Notes: generated by a model not told the origin, from the sequence alone. DNA of 64,000 nt from Peptococcaceae bacterium UBA7702 (GCA_002482535.1 DLGE01000008.1:62001-126000), one strand, 5' to 3'; shown: positions 51,816 to 61,334, counted from the stretch's first letter. Program-made: numbers and translations.

Positions 51816-52789
51816 TTCGTTTCTCCCTTTCTCATGATCGCCACCCGGACGGTTTCATCGCCTTTGAGACCGCTGACGATTTCCACGTAGGTGGCGTCGC
51901 TGATGCCGGTTTCCACCTTGGTTTTGGTCACACTGCCGTCGGCTTTGACGACGTTGACATAGCGCTCCGTACCGGCAATGCTGACGGCGTTCACCGGCAC
52001 GGCCAGGATGTCCTGTTTTTCCGCCAGCAACACGGTGCAACTGGCGCTCATGCCGATTTTGAGACTGCCGTCATTGTCCAGATTGACCACGGCTTTGAAG
52101 TAGGCACCGTTGTCGGTAGCTGCTTCGTCATCTGGGGCGAAGGCCGCCATGTCAGCGCCGTCTTCCTCCTCGTTTTCGTCGCCGTTTTCCGCGTTATCCT
52201 GGTTGGTTTGGGTAGCACCATCTTCTGCCTTGATGGCGTCGTCGGAAGAGCCGCTAACATAGGTGATAACGCCGCTGAACTCCTGCTCAGGCTCGGCGTT
52301 GATGACGACTTTCGCGGTATCACCCAGGGTGATACGGCTGATTTCATCCTCGGGTACCGTCAGGTGGATGGCGATTTGATCATCGGGCAGAAAGGTCACG
52401 CCCTGGGCGCCGTCGCCTTTTGAACCGGTGCGGGGCGGGTTGATCGCCGAGACCACGCCACTGTGTTCCGCTTTGAGAGCACTGCCGTCGCTGTAAAGGG
52501 CGATGGGATCGCCGGCGGTGACATGCTCCTTGACCTCGGTGCACATGCCTTTGAAGGTTTTGCTCTTGCTAAAGAGCAGTGTCTCCTCTTTGGCGGTTTG
52601 AACCTCTCCGGCAGCGGTCAGGGTCTGCTGGATCGTGGTGCTGGTGACGGCCACATCCTCATATTTAACGGTGGCCTCCGCTTTTTCGGCCTGTTGGCTT
52701 TGGTGGTAAACGATCATGGCGGTAACAAGGCCGAGACAAAGAATCAGCAGGACGATTCCCTGTTTTTTATACTGTTTGAGATCTTTCAA
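51812..52789 (-). CDS. Membrane-fusion (RND/MacA type) adaptor protein (first)
   Basis: The 325-aa protein has an N-terminal membrane anchor (about 11-28) and adaptor beta-barrel segments, ending with RVAIMRKGETK. A very acidic insert of about 40 residues (near 200-240, rich in Asp, Glu, Asn) interrupts the beta-barrel region and is unusual for the family. It is the first gene of the operon. On the - strand TATAAT lies about 40 nt upstream of the start, with a poor -35. Confidence 0.85.
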   Translation of the reverse strand: MKDLKQYKKQGIVLLILCLGLVTAMIVYHQSQQAEKAEATVKYEDVAVTSTTIQQTLTAAGEVQTAKEETLLFSKSKTFKGMCTEVKEHVTAGDPIALYSDGSALKAEHSGVVSAINPPRTGSKGDGAQGVTFLPDDQIAIHLTVPEDEISRITLGDTAKVVINAEPEQEFSGVITYVSGSSDDAIKAEDGATQTNQDNAENGDENEEEDGADMAAFAPDDEAATDNGAYFKAVVNLDNDGSLKIGMSASCTVLLAEKQDILAVPVNAVSIAGTERYVNVVKADGSVTKTKVETGISDATYVEIVSGLKGDETVRVAIMRKGETK

Positions 52790-52911
52790 GAGAAGAACCC
52801 CCTAAATACGCATTTTCATCATTATATCAAAAAAAGCCAAAGACTTCATTAAATAAATCTAAAGAATCTCTGAAATCACATTTAAGAATTGTTTAAAACT
52901 ATAAGAAATGG

Positions 52912-52944
52912 CACAGAAGACGCCCATCGTGGGCGTCTTCTGTG
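52912..52944. terminator. Strong stem-loop between EamA (module 2) and the ABC operon
   Basis: A perfect 15-bp stem CACAGAAGACGCCCA / TGGGCGTCTTCTGTG with a 3-nt loop, in the right place to end the - strand EamA transcript; the following T-content is modest. Confidence 0.65.
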
Positions 52945-53032
52945 AAATGGGGATTTGATTTTGGGCCGGAAGTACTATTTGGGGGAGGGCTTCCGGGTTT
53001 CTATGAGGAGGCAATTCTTGCCAACATAGCGT

Positions 53033-54016
53033 TTATGTTGTCTTGAGGGGCGTTTCGCCGGTTTCGGCGACGCTATCTTCGGTCCGATAGATTTCCCTGC
53101 GCTCCGCCAACTGCAGGCAGATCAGGGCCGCGATGACCACGGCCATACCCAAAAGCTGAATCAGATTTAGAGATTGACCGAAGAGTAAGAAGCCCAGGAC
53201 GGTGGCGACGACGGGATCAAGGCCGTACATGATCACCACCGAAGGGGGATCGATGTGGAGAAAGGCCCGGCCCAGGCAAAAATAGCTGAGCAATTGGGGA
53301 ATCAGGCCAAAACCTAAGATCGCCAGGATCGAGATGAAACCGTAGGTGCCGACGCTGGCGGAGATTTCCCCGAAGATGGCAGTGGGGGGACTGAGGATGA
53401 GCATGCCGATGAGGCCGATGATATTGATATAGAAGTAAAAGGCGTCGGGGTCTGTGCCGAGGTCATTCAAGGCGTAATTGCAGAGGGTATAGCTGAAGGC
53501 GAAGGTCAGCATCACGACGAAGATCAGGACCAGGCCCAAAGGGGAAATGGCCAGCCCCGCCCAGGCCTCCAGGACCAAGAAGATGCCGATGACCGCGGCG
53601 ATGCCGGCAATGATTTTGACTTTGGTGATCTTTACCTTCCAGATGATCCGGGAGAAGACCATCACCAGGAAGTAATTGGAGAAGGTGATCACCGAGGCGA
53701 TACCCAGGGAAAGTCCGGCAGAGAGGGCCATCACGTAGCAGACATTGGTTCCCAGGACGCCGACGACGCCGGTGACGATGAAGACGAGGAGACTTTTTTT
53801 GGTGGGGATGATGCCCTTTGGGTTGCGGAGCAAAAGACTGATCAGGAAAAATACGATCAGCATAATCGGGGCAAAGGCAGCGATGGTGGTATCGGTATAA
53901 CCTAACTTTGCCAGAAAGGAGACGAAAGTGCCGTAAGTGCCCCAGGCGATGCCCGAGATTGCGGCCAGGATAAAACCGATTGCTTTACTGTTCATTGAGA
54001 TCCCTCCTTCATTCAT
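53033..54016 (-). CDS. EamA/DMT family transporter (module 2)
   Basis: The 327-aa transporter has ten membrane segments in two EamA repeats; the opening GFILAAISGIAWGTYGTFVS is close to that of the two transporters at 42823-44770. It is on the same strand 127 nt after mttB copy 3, with a stem-loop in the gap, repeating the mttB-then-EamA order of module 1. Cargo unknown. Confidence 0.9.
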   Translation of the reverse strand: MNEGGISMNSKAIGFILAAISGIAWGTYGTFVSFLAKLGYTDTTIAAFAPIMLIVFFLISLLLRNPKGIIPTKKSLLVFIVTGVVGVLGTNVCYVMALSAGLSLGIASVITFSNYFLVMVFSRIIWKVKITKVKIIAGIAAVIGIFLVLEAWAGLAISPLGLVLIFVVMLTFAFSYTLCNYALNDLGTDPDAFYFYINIIGLIGMLILSPPTAIFGEISASVGTYGFISILAILGFGLIPQLLSYFCLGRAFLHIDPPSVVIMYGLDPVVATVLGFLLFGQSLNLIQLLGMAVVIAALICLQLAERREIYRTEDSVAETGETPLKTT

Positions 54017-54053
54017 AACAATGGGTTGAACTCAATCGGATGGGTGGGGTCTC

Positions 54054-54082
54054 CCGGTGAAGGGATGGAGGCCCCTCACCGG
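54054..54082 (-). other. Stem-loop between mttB and EamA (module 2)
   Basis: CCGGTGA..GGG / CCC..TCACCGG, in the same relative position as the stem-loop of module 1, without a T-run. Confidence 0.5.
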
Positions 54083-54143
54083 AAAACGGTATATTTTATT
54101 GAAAATTTTTCATGACATTACTCCTTACCAGGGTAAGAACATT

Positions 54144-55604
54144 TTATTTGGCGTATCTCTTTTCCGCTTCTTTGATGATTTCTTTGAGCTTTTCGGCGCT
54201 GCCTTTGGGCAGGGCCAAAGGTTTGTGGTTCTCTATCAGATTCACGGCGATTTCGTTGGCCTTAGAGTTGACGGTTTTGCAGCCCTGTGCAGTCCAGTCT
54301 TCTCTGGTCTGGCGGTCGAAAAGGGTGGTGTCGGATTGGGCGTGAAGGTTTTCCATGGTATGCTCTTCCATCAGGTAGTGGCCCCGGGGAGCGACGCTCT
54401 TGATGGTGTCCACGGCAAGGTTGTAATCGTTGACCGGAATGCCTTGGGCAGCAAATTTCACCATCTTGATGAATTCGTTGTCCAGGACAAGCTGGCCGTA
54501 GTTCAAGTTCATACCTGCGTCCAACATCCCGGGCCCGTAGATCATGTTGGCGCCTGCCATCACGGGAAGGGTCAGGGACAGAGTCTTTTCATGGGCAGCT
54601 TGCTGGTCGCCGACTTTTGCGTCCGTCTATGAACCGGCAACGAAGGAGGGCAGGTTGTACATTTGAGTGATCTTGGCCAGGCCGGCGTTGATCATCCCCA
54701 ATTCGGGGCAGCCCAGCACGGCATTGGCCTTTTTCAGCCACATGATCGAGGTAGAGCTGGCATAGATAAAGGGAGCGCCGGGCTGTACGGCCTGATGCAG
54801 CACGAGACCGGACAAAACGTCGGCATTGTGTACCACCAGGCAGCCGGCTAACGTCGTCGGCGCCATGGCCCCGGCCATGGACATGGAGAGGCAGTGCACC
54901 GGTAAATTGCGTTGGGCAAAATAGACCAAGGTGTCCGTCATATCTTTGGGATAACTCAAGGGGCTGATGGGGCAGCCGCCGATCTGGAAGAAGGGCCGTT
55001 CCTGAAGGGCTTTGAGGCTGCCGGTAACGGCGATGCCCATTTCCACCAATAATTCGCAGCGGTCCGTGCTTTGGGCCGGGGCGACGATGTGTTTTGAGGT
55101 GTTGCTGGCCATGGCTTCAAAGGTATGGTAACATTCTACGGCGGCGTGAACATCATTGGAGGCGATCATATCGAAGCAAAAATCATAACCTTCTAAAGCG
55201 TCGACAAGACGGGCGCCACGACCGGAATCTTTCTTTGTGGAGGGGCGCCATTCACCGGTGTAGGGATCGTCTACGGTGACGCCCTGGCCGAAGGTGGTGA
55301 AGTAGACGCGGCCTTTTTCGATCATCATATCGTTTTTTTCATCCCGGCCCGCCAGCAGAATGCTGCCGGGAGCGGTACGGATGGCTTCCTCTACCATATA
55401 GGGAGGGATTTTGACGAGATTGCCTTCGACCTTGGCGCCGGCATCTTTTAAAATTTTCACGGCTTCGTCGCTTTCAAAATAGACGCCGACGCGGTCCAGC
55501 ACTTCCAGGGTGGAAAGATGGATTCGTTCCAGATCTCCGTCGGTAAACATCTGTAGATTGCAGGCCGTGGCTGCGGGATAACCGGCAATGTGGTTTCTTT
55601 TCAT
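54144..55604 (-). CDS. mttB: Pyrrolysine-containing MttB methyltransferase (copy 3)
   Basis: A 486-residue MttB if the TAG at 54627-54629 is pyrrolysine (residue 326), in the context SFVAGS-Pyl-TDAKVGDQQAAHEKT. Family features include HLSTLEVLDRVGVYFE near the N-terminus and MMAGANMIYGPGMLDAG after the pyrrolysine. The ATG follows AGGAGG and a compact sigma-54 promoter with a leader of about 30 nt. It diverges clearly from copies 1 and 2 in sequence, so it may act on a different methylated amine. The EamA transporter follows; a sigma-54 activator precedes it on the same strand. Confidence 0.93.
54627..54629 (-). other. In-frame UAG codon read as pyrrolysine (residue 326 of MttB copy 3)
   Basis: The plus strand reads CTA. 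The frame stays open with MttB homology on both sides. Confidence 0.92.
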
Positions 55605-55643
55605 TTGTGAGAAACCTCCTTTCGTATGGATATCTCCTTATAT

Positions 55644-55659
55644 TGCAAAAAGCAGACCA
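55644..55659 (-). promoter_or_regulatory. Sigma-54 (-24/-12) promoter of mttB copy 3
   Basis: The - strand reads TGGTCTGCTTTTTGCA; GG and GC are 10 nt apart and TTGCA is a match. The -24 half departs from TGGCAC. The 5' leader would be about 30 nt and contains AGGAGG. Confidence 0.65.
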
Positions 55660-55666
55660 AAAAGAG

Positions 55667-55707
55667 AAAGACCATAAAACGCCTGTATTATGACGTTTAT
55701 GGTCTTT
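55667..55707 (-). terminator. Hairpin after the activator gene, possible terminator or activator site
   Basis: Arms AAAGACCATAAAACG / CGTTTATGGTCTTT with a 12-nt loop, followed on the - strand by TCTCTTTTT. It ends the activator transcript just before the mttB promoter; the palindrome could also bind the activator. Confidence 0.55.
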
Positions 55708-55788
55708 TGAAAATAATGGCTTTCGACAGTTTTACCGGAAGTTGTATGATTTCCCTACACCTTTTCCGGGAAGAGCTTAAAAAGTGTA

Positions 55789-57261
55789 CTATTTTTTTGC
55801 GCGCATCTTTGTGAGCAGTTCTTTGATCTCTAAATGTTCCATCTTATAGTAGAGTACTTGCCGCGTGATTTTGAGTTCCTTGGCGGCTTGGGTCAGGTTG
55901 CCGTGGTGGCGCAGAACGGCGCCGATGATCAGCTTGCGCTCATATTCAGCCACGGCTTCAGAGAGTCCTCTGGCAGCGCTGGGGTCCTCTTTCCGGGGAA
56001 CGGAATGAAATTTCTGCTGGAGATGGCCGGGCACATGCTCAATCATCAAAAAACGATCCTTGGGCTGGGCGTAGAGGGTGGCATTCCAAATCATATTTTC
56101 CAGTTCCCGGACATTGCCGGGCCAGTCGTAGTCCAGAAAGAGATTGAGCAAATCCGGGGCGATTTCCCGCAAAAAAATATTTTTATTATGGATGTTCCTG
56201 CGGATGAAGTGACGGCAAAGGTCCGGGATGTCCTCTTTTCTGTCCTTTAACGGCGGGATATGGATGACCATGGCGGCCAGGCGGTAGAGCAGGTCCGTGC
56301 GTATGACGCTGCTGCCTTCACCGCTCAGTAGATCCACGTTGCTGGCGCTGATGATGCGGCAGTTGACGGGAATTTCCTGCTTGCCGCCGATGCGGCGAAT
56401 CTTCTTTTCCTGGATTGCCCGGAGCAATTTCCCTTGGAGAGTGAGGGGTAGGGAATTGACTTCATCGAGGAAAAGTGTTCCGTCTCGTGCCTCCTCAAAC
56501 AGGCCCCGGGTATCGATGGCGCCGGTGAAGGCGCCTTTCACCGTGCCGAAGAGAATGCTCTCGATGAGGTTTTCAGGCAAGGCGGCGCAGTTGACGGAGA
56601 CGAATTTGCTCCGGGCCGTGCGGCCGGCATTGTGGATGCCCTGAGCAAAGAGTTCTTTGCCGGTACCGGTGGCGCCAATGATCATCACCGGCTGCTCGTA
56701 TTGGGCCGCCTTGTTGGCGAGGCTGATGCATGCTCTGATCGGGGCAGAGGAGCCTATGATATTTTCCAGGAAATAATAGGCGTCACCCTTCTCTTTCAAG
56801 GTCTGGGCCACCACTTTCTTTTCCATGGAGATGGTCTTGTCCACGAACTGCTTGATCTGAAAGAGATCGACGCCGACTTCATAAGTACCGACGAAATCAC
56901 CGCCGTAGAAAAAGGGATAGCAGGAATAGAACAGGTAAGTCTGATTGCCGATGGGGGAGATGTAGGCACTGAGCTTATCCAGCACCGGCTTGCGGCTCTT
57001 GATCACCTCGGTGGTGGCCAGGTTCTGGGGCTGAGCGGCAAAATCCGCATAGACCTCCAGCTCTGTTTTGCCGATGGTGGTTGCGGTGAGGCCGTCCTTT
57101 TGATTGACGATATTGTTGAAGAAGAGGATCTTGCCCTCCTCATCGGTGGCCAGGATTCCTTCATGAATATGTTCCATAATATCGTGGAGCATGCTGTTTT
57201 CCCTTTTGAGGGCTTCCGTTTCCGCTTTCCACTGGGCTTGGGTTTTCGGCTTTGTATCCAT
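55789..57261 (-). CDS. PAS-domain sigma-54-dependent transcriptional activator (3)
   Basis: The 490-aa protein has a PAS sensor (about 24-140), an AAA+ domain (about 165-400) with Walker A GATGTGK, GAFTGA loop (243-248) and Walker B LFLDEVN, and a C-terminal Fis-type HTH (about 450-488) with AAKELKITRQVLYYKMEHL. The start ATG 57261 is chosen because GGAGGT lies just upstream; a 28-codon upstream extension is not needed. The stop is TAG, rare in this genome, with an in-frame TAA four codons later. Closely related to activator 2 in overall plan. It presumably controls the mttB-EamA pair downstream. Confidence 0.92.
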   Translation of the reverse strand: MDTKPKTQAQWKAETEALKRENSMLHDIMEHIHEGILATDEEGKILFFNNIVNQKDGLTATTIGKTELEVYADFAAQPQNLATTEVIKSRKPVLDKLSAYISPIGNQTYLFYSCYPFFYGGDFVGTYEVGVDLFQIKQFVDKTISMEKKVVAQTLKEKGDAYYFLENIIGSSAPIRACISLANKAAQYEQPVMIIGATGTGKELFAQGIHNAGRTARSKFVSVNCAALPENLIESILFGTVKGAFTGAIDTRGLFEEARDGTLFLDEVNSLPLTLQGKLLRAIQEKKIRRIGGKQEIPVNCRIISASNVDLLSGEGSSVIRTDLLYRLAAMVIHIPPLKDRKEDIPDLCRHFIRRNIHNKNIFLREIAPDLLNLFLDYDWPGNVRELENMIWNATLYAQPKDRFLMIEHVPGHLQQKFHSVPRKEDPSAARGLSEAVAEYERKLIIGAVLRHHGNLTQAAKELKITRQVLYYKMEHLEIKELLTKMRAKK

Positions 57262-57282
57262 TTTACACCTCCGCTTTTTCTG

Positions 57283-57311
57283 ACTGTAGCAATTTCTTGA
57301 CACTTTGTCAA
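57283..57311 (-). promoter_or_regulatory. Sigma-A promoter of activator 3, overlapped by a palindrome
   Basis: The - strand reads TTGACA-17 nt-TACAGT. The -35 lies inside a perfect palindrome CTTGACA-CTT-TGTCAAG (57296-57312), suited to repression. Confidence 0.7.
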
Positions 57312-57474
57312 GGCTTTTGGCGCTTCTCCTTGCCGGAATCTTCACCCAAAAGAACGTTACCGGTCACTTCTTTTCAGCAATGGCGGTTTATTCTTAATGG
57401 GGAGGTAGGCGTGGGTGATTTACTTGAATATATCTTAACATTTATTAAAAACTCTTAAAGAATCGCCGAAATTG

Positions 57475-57503
57475 TGGACATCGGCTGGGGTGCATGCTAT
57501 AAT
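57475..57503 (+). promoter_or_regulatory. Sigma-A promoter of pgi
   Basis: TGGACA (57475-57480), 17 nt, TATAAT (57498-57503) with an extended -10 TG. Confidence 0.75.
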
Positions 57504-57563
57504 TTAATTGAAATGTATCACCTTAAAGTGTGCAAACAGTAATAGAAAGATCTTGGTACGAAG

Positions 57564-58781
57564 ATGCTGAAACTGGAAACCAAGTCCATTGCCCCCCGCC
57601 GGGAGGCAATGGCAAGCTACGCGCAAAAAGTGGCAAAAGCCCACCAAAAGCTTCACGACGGTTCTCTCGCAATGACCGGCTGGGTGGATCTGCCTGCAAA
57701 CGTCAATGAGACGTACCTGGCGGAGATTTTAACGGTATCCGCGGAGATTCGCCGGCAATATACGGCCCTCGTGGTCATCGGTATCGGCGGCTCTTATCTG
57801 GGCACCCGGGCCTGTTATGATTTGCTGGAGGCAAGCCGTTGTGGCGTGAAGCTTTTTTTTGCCGGTTGGAACTTGGGGGGCAGATATCACGAAAAATTGC
57901 TGCAAAAATTAGACGGTCACGATGTGGCGCTCTGCGTCATTTCCAAATCGGGGACGACATTGGAAACAACCTTGGCCTTCAATCTTCTAAAGAACTATAT
58001 GGAAGGCCGCTACGGCAGGGATTTCAGCGACCGGGTCTATGTGATCACCGGCGAAAACAGCGGCGCCCTACGGCAAGAGGCCGTGGAAAAGGGGTATCGT
58101 GTTTTTTCCCTTGATGAAGAGATCGGCGGCAGGTACAGCGTATTGACCTGTGTGGGTCTGCTGCCCCTGGCGGCTGCCGGCATTGATGTCGCCGCTCTGC
58201 TTGACGGCGCGAAAGCGGCATACGACGACTTGAACTGTGCCGATATGGAACAAAATCCTTGCTACCAATATGCCGCTTACCGCAATGTACTTTTTGCGGA
58301 AGGCAAGGTGACGGAGTTTTTCTCCTTTGTTGAGCCGGAGATGTTCCGGTTTGGTTTTTGGCTGAAACAGCTTTTTGCCGAGAGTGAGGGCAAAAACTGT
58401 CGTGGTATTTATCCCTCGGCGCTTTTGTACAGTACCGATCTTCATTCCGTGGGCCAATTTTTGGAGGACGGCCATCCGATCTTTTTTGAGACGATGATCA
58501 CTTTGGCCTCCTATGCCACAGGTAGCGCCGCTGAGGGGTATCAAAATATATATCATGAGCATACGATGGCGATGGCCGACGCCGTTTACCATGTGCGCAA
58601 TGAAAAGGCCACACCCATCATGAAGCTGACCATGGACGCCCTTGACGCGAAGAACTTGGGCTATATGATCTATTTTTTTGAAAAGGCCTGTGCCATGAGT
58701 TGTTTGCTGATGGGGGTGAATCCCTTTGATCAGCCCGGTGTAGAAGCGTACAAAAATCAGATGAGATTATTATTGGATTGA
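57564..58781 (+). CDS. pgi: Glucose-6-phosphate isomerase
   Basis: The 405-aa enzyme interconverts glucose-6-phosphate and fructose-6-phosphate. Visible landmarks are GIGGSYLGTRA, the sugar-phosphate site ISKSGTTLET, and the C-terminal signature region with NPFDQPGVEAYKNQM. It is somewhat shorter than the usual 440-450 aa of Bacillota, mainly through shorter loops. The ATG lacks an obvious ribosome site. Phosphoglucomutase and a nucleotidyltransferase gene follow, which together lead from hexose phosphates to nucleotide sugars for the cell wall. Confidence 0.93.
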   Translation: MLKLETKSIAPRREAMASYAQKVAKAHQKLHDGSLAMTGWVDLPANVNETYLAEILTVSAEIRRQYTALVVIGIGGSYLGTRACYDLLEASRCGVKLFFAGWNLGGRYHEKLLQKLDGHDVALCVISKSGTTLETTLAFNLLKNYMEGRYGRDFSDRVYVITGENSGALRQEAVEKGYRVFSLDEEIGGRYSVLTCVGLLPLAAAGIDVAALLDGAKAAYDDLNCADMEQNPCYQYAAYRNVLFAEGKVTEFFSFVEPEMFRFGFWLKQLFAESEGKNCRGIYPSALLYSTDLHSVGQFLEDGHPIFFETMITLASYATGSAAEGYQNIYHEHTMAMADAVYHVRNEKATPIMKLTMDALDAKNLGYMIYFFEKACAMSCLLMGVNPFDQPGVEAYKNQMRLLLD

Positions 58782-58797
58782 TAAAGGGGTCAGTGTA

Positions 58798-60459
58798 TTG
58801 GAATATAACGAATTGATCGCCAGATACTTATATTGGCAAGGAAATGCCGAAGGAACGGTACAAGAAGAACTGGAAGCCATTGCCGCCGACGATAAAGAAA
58901 TCGAGGACCGCTTTTATTGTGATCTTTCTTTCGGCACAGCGGGCATGCGGGGCAGAATGGGTGCGGGTACCAACCGGATGAATCACTATATGGTGCGCCG
59001 GGCCACCCGAGGGCTGGCCACTTATATCGATAAGCACGGCGGCAAAACCGCCGGCGCGGCCATTGCCTACGATACGCGGCATCATTCCGCGGAATATGCC
59101 TTGGAGGCGGCGCGAACCCTCTGCGACTGCGGCATCAAGACCTATCTCTTCCGCATCCCTTCGGCGACGCCGCTGCTTTCCTACGCCTTGCGGCGTTTGG
59201 GGTGCGCCGCCGGGATTGTCATCTCGGCGAGCCACAATCCAAAAGAGGATAACGGCTATAAGGTTTACGACCAATATGGCTGCCAGATGATTCCGGAAGC
59301 CGCCAATGAAGTGGCGGCGTATGTTTGGGAATCTTCTCCCTTCGGTGAGATCATCAGTGAGGAAGCCGCCAAAGAACAGGGGCTTTTGATCGATCTCGGC
59401 GAGGAGATGCAAAAAGAATTCTGCTATGAAACGATGAAACAGTCTCACCCCATCGCCAAAGAGGCGGTGGCGGCTTTGAAAACAGTGTTTACGCCCCTTC
59501 ACGGCACCGGTTATGTACCCATCAGCTTTGTTTTGAAGGCCAAGGGGTATCCGGTTTCCATCGTGCCGGAACAGGCCGCCCCCGACGGCGGTTTTCCTAC
59601 GGTGAAAAAGCCCAATCCCGAAGAGCACGACGCTTTGGCCATGGGCATCGCCCAGGCGGAACGGGAAGACGCCGATCTTGTCTTGGGTACCGATCCCGAC
59701 TGCGACCGTGTCGGCGTCGCCGTCAAAACAGAGGAAGGTTATCGCCTGCTCAACGGTAATCAAATCGGCGCGCTCCTCATCCACTACGTGTTAACCAGAA
59801 GAAAAGAAAAATTGAAGAAGAATGCCGTCATCCTGAAATCCATTGTCACCAATGATTTTGGCGCCGCCGTGGCCAAAACCTTCGGCGTCGAGACTGTGGA
59901 AACCCTGACGGGCTTTAAATACATCGGGGAAGCCATGACCGCTTACGAAAAAAGCGGTGAAAAGGACTTTGTTTTGGGCTATGAAGAGAGCTACGGTTTT
60001 CTCATCGGTAAGCATGTCCGAGATAAAGACGCTGTCGTCTCCTCCCTGCTCATCTGTGAAATGGCAGCGTATTACAAAGAAAAAGGGTTCGGCCTTTACG
60101 ATATTTTGGCATCCCTGCACCACCGTTTCGGTTTTTATCTCGATTCCATGGATTCCGTGACCTTCCCCGGTAGCGCCGGGATGGCCAGGATGAAAGAGAT
60201 CATGGCGTCTCTGCGGGGAAACGAAACCCTTTTCGGTGCGGAACAAGTCCGTATTGACGACTATATCGACGGTCTTTACGGTCTCCCCGGCGCCGATGTA
60301 CTGAAATACGTTTTTGCCGACGGTTCCTGGGTGGCGGTGCGTCCTTCCGGTACGGAGCCGAAACTGAAAATTTATTATTCCGTCCGCGCCAAGAATGAAC
60401 GGGAAGCTGCGGCGAAAACTATGTCTCTCAGCGATATCATGTTGGAGGCGGTGGAATAA
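58798..60459 (+). CDS. pgcA: Phosphoglucomutase/phosphomannomutase family
   Basis: The 553-aa alpha-D-phosphohexomutase contains the active-site Ser loop ISASHNPKEDNGYKVY, the metal loop GTDPDCDRVG, the sugar loop GYEESYGFL, and a phosphate-binding C-terminal RPSGTEPKLKIYY. It converts glucose-6-P to glucose-1-P, feeding the nucleotidyltransferase encoded next. The start is TTG at 58798, 16 nt after pgi, with an AAAGGGG site. Length and motifs match PgcA/YhxB of Bacillota. Confidence 0.92.
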   Translation: MEYNELIARYLYWQGNAEGTVQEELEAIAADDKEIEDRFYCDLSFGTAGMRGRMGAGTNRMNHYMVRRATRGLATYIDKHGGKTAGAAIAYDTRHHSAEYALEAARTLCDCGIKTYLFRIPSATPLLSYALRRLGCAAGIVISASHNPKEDNGYKVYDQYGCQMIPEAANEVAAYVWESSPFGEIISEEAAKEQGLLIDLGEEMQKEFCYETMKQSHPIAKEAVAALKTVFTPLHGTGYVPISFVLKAKGYPVSIVPEQAAPDGGFPTVKKPNPEEHDALAMGIAQAEREDADLVLGTDPDCDRVGVAVKTEEGYRLLNGNQIGALLIHYVLTRRKEKLKKNAVILKSIVTNDFGAAVAKTFGVETVETLTGFKYIGEAMTAYEKSGEKDFVLGYEESYGFLIGKHVRDKDAVVSSLLICEMAAYYKEKGFGLYDILASLHHRFGFYLDSMDSVTFPGSAGMARMKEIMASLRGNETLFGAEQVRIDDYIDGLYGLPGADVLKYVFADGSWVAVRPSGTEPKLKIYYSVRAKNEREAAAKTMSLSDIMLEAVE

Positions 60460-60470
60460 AGGAGCGCAAG

Positions 60471-61334
60471 ATGAAAGGAATCGTCCTCTCGGCGGGGAAG
60501 GGTACCCGCTTATATCCCATGACAAAGCCATGTTGTAAACCGCTTTTACCGATTTATGACAAGCCGATGATCTGTTATCCTTTGGCCACTTTGCTGATGG
60601 CGGGGATCACGGAGATTTTGGTGATCGTACCCCCCGGTGGGGAAGGGCCCTTTCGTGAATTGCTGGGGGACGGCAGCCGTTACGGCGTTTCCGTTTCCTA
60701 TCGGGAGCAACCGGTACCCCGAGGCATTGCCGACGCCTTTATGGTCGGTGAGGAATTCATCGGCAGCGATGACGTTTGTTTGATTCTCGGCGATAATATC
60801 TTTTACGGACCTGCTTTTCGTGACGATTTAAAAAAAGCCGCGTCCCTTCAAGAGGGCGCGACGGTTTTCGGTTATTATGTGGAGGATCCCCGGCCCTTTG
60901 GCGTCGTGGAGATCGGAGAGAACGGCAAAGCCCTTTCCATTGAGGAAAAGCCCGCCAAGCCCAAATCCAACTACATCATCCCCGGCCTCTATTTTTACGA
61001 TCATCGCGTGGTGGAAATCGCCAAAACCGTCACCCCTTCGGCCCGGGGAGAACTGGAAATTACCGCCGTGAACAACGCCTATCTGGATCGGGGAGCCCTT
61101 CGCGTGATCCCCCTGGCAAAAGATTTTGCCTGGTTCGATACGGGAACCGCGGAAAGCATGTATCAGGCCGCTTCCGCCGTCCGCGCCTACCAAGATGAAA
61201 CCGGAGAGCAACTGGGTAATTTGGAAGCCATTGCTTATGAACGCGGCCTCATCGACAGAGTAGCTTTGGCCCGCGCCGCCGCGGAACTTTCCGCCACGGA
61301 GTATGGCAAGTATTTACAGTCGCTTTTGGTGTAA
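60471..61334 (+). CDS. rmlA: Glucose-1-phosphate thymidylyltransferase-type nucleotidyltransferase
   Basis: The 287-aa enzyme activates glucose-1-phosphate with a nucleoside triphosphate. It has LSAGKGTRLYPMTKP near the N-terminus (usual form is GGSGTRLYP), then the LGDNIFYG loop, the IEEKPAKPKSNYIIPGLYFYD segment (seen in parts), and WFDTGTAESMYQA. These fit RmlA-type enzymes. No rmlB, C or D follows, so the product might be used for other wall sugars. It is 11 nt after phosphoglucomutase and ends at a strong terminator. Confidence 0.88.
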   Translation: MKGIVLSAGKGTRLYPMTKPCCKPLLPIYDKPMICYPLATLLMAGITEILVIVPPGGEGPFRELLGDGSRYGVSVSYREQPVPRGIADAFMVGEEFIGSDDVCLILGDNIFYGPAFRDDLKKAASLQEGATVFGYYVEDPRPFGVVEIGENGKALSIEEKPAKPKSNYIIPGLYFYDHRVVEIAKTVTPSARGELEITAVNNAYLDRGALRVIPLAKDFAWFDTGTAESMYQAASAVRAYQDETGEQLGNLEAIAYERGLIDRVALARAAAELSATEYGKYLQSLLV

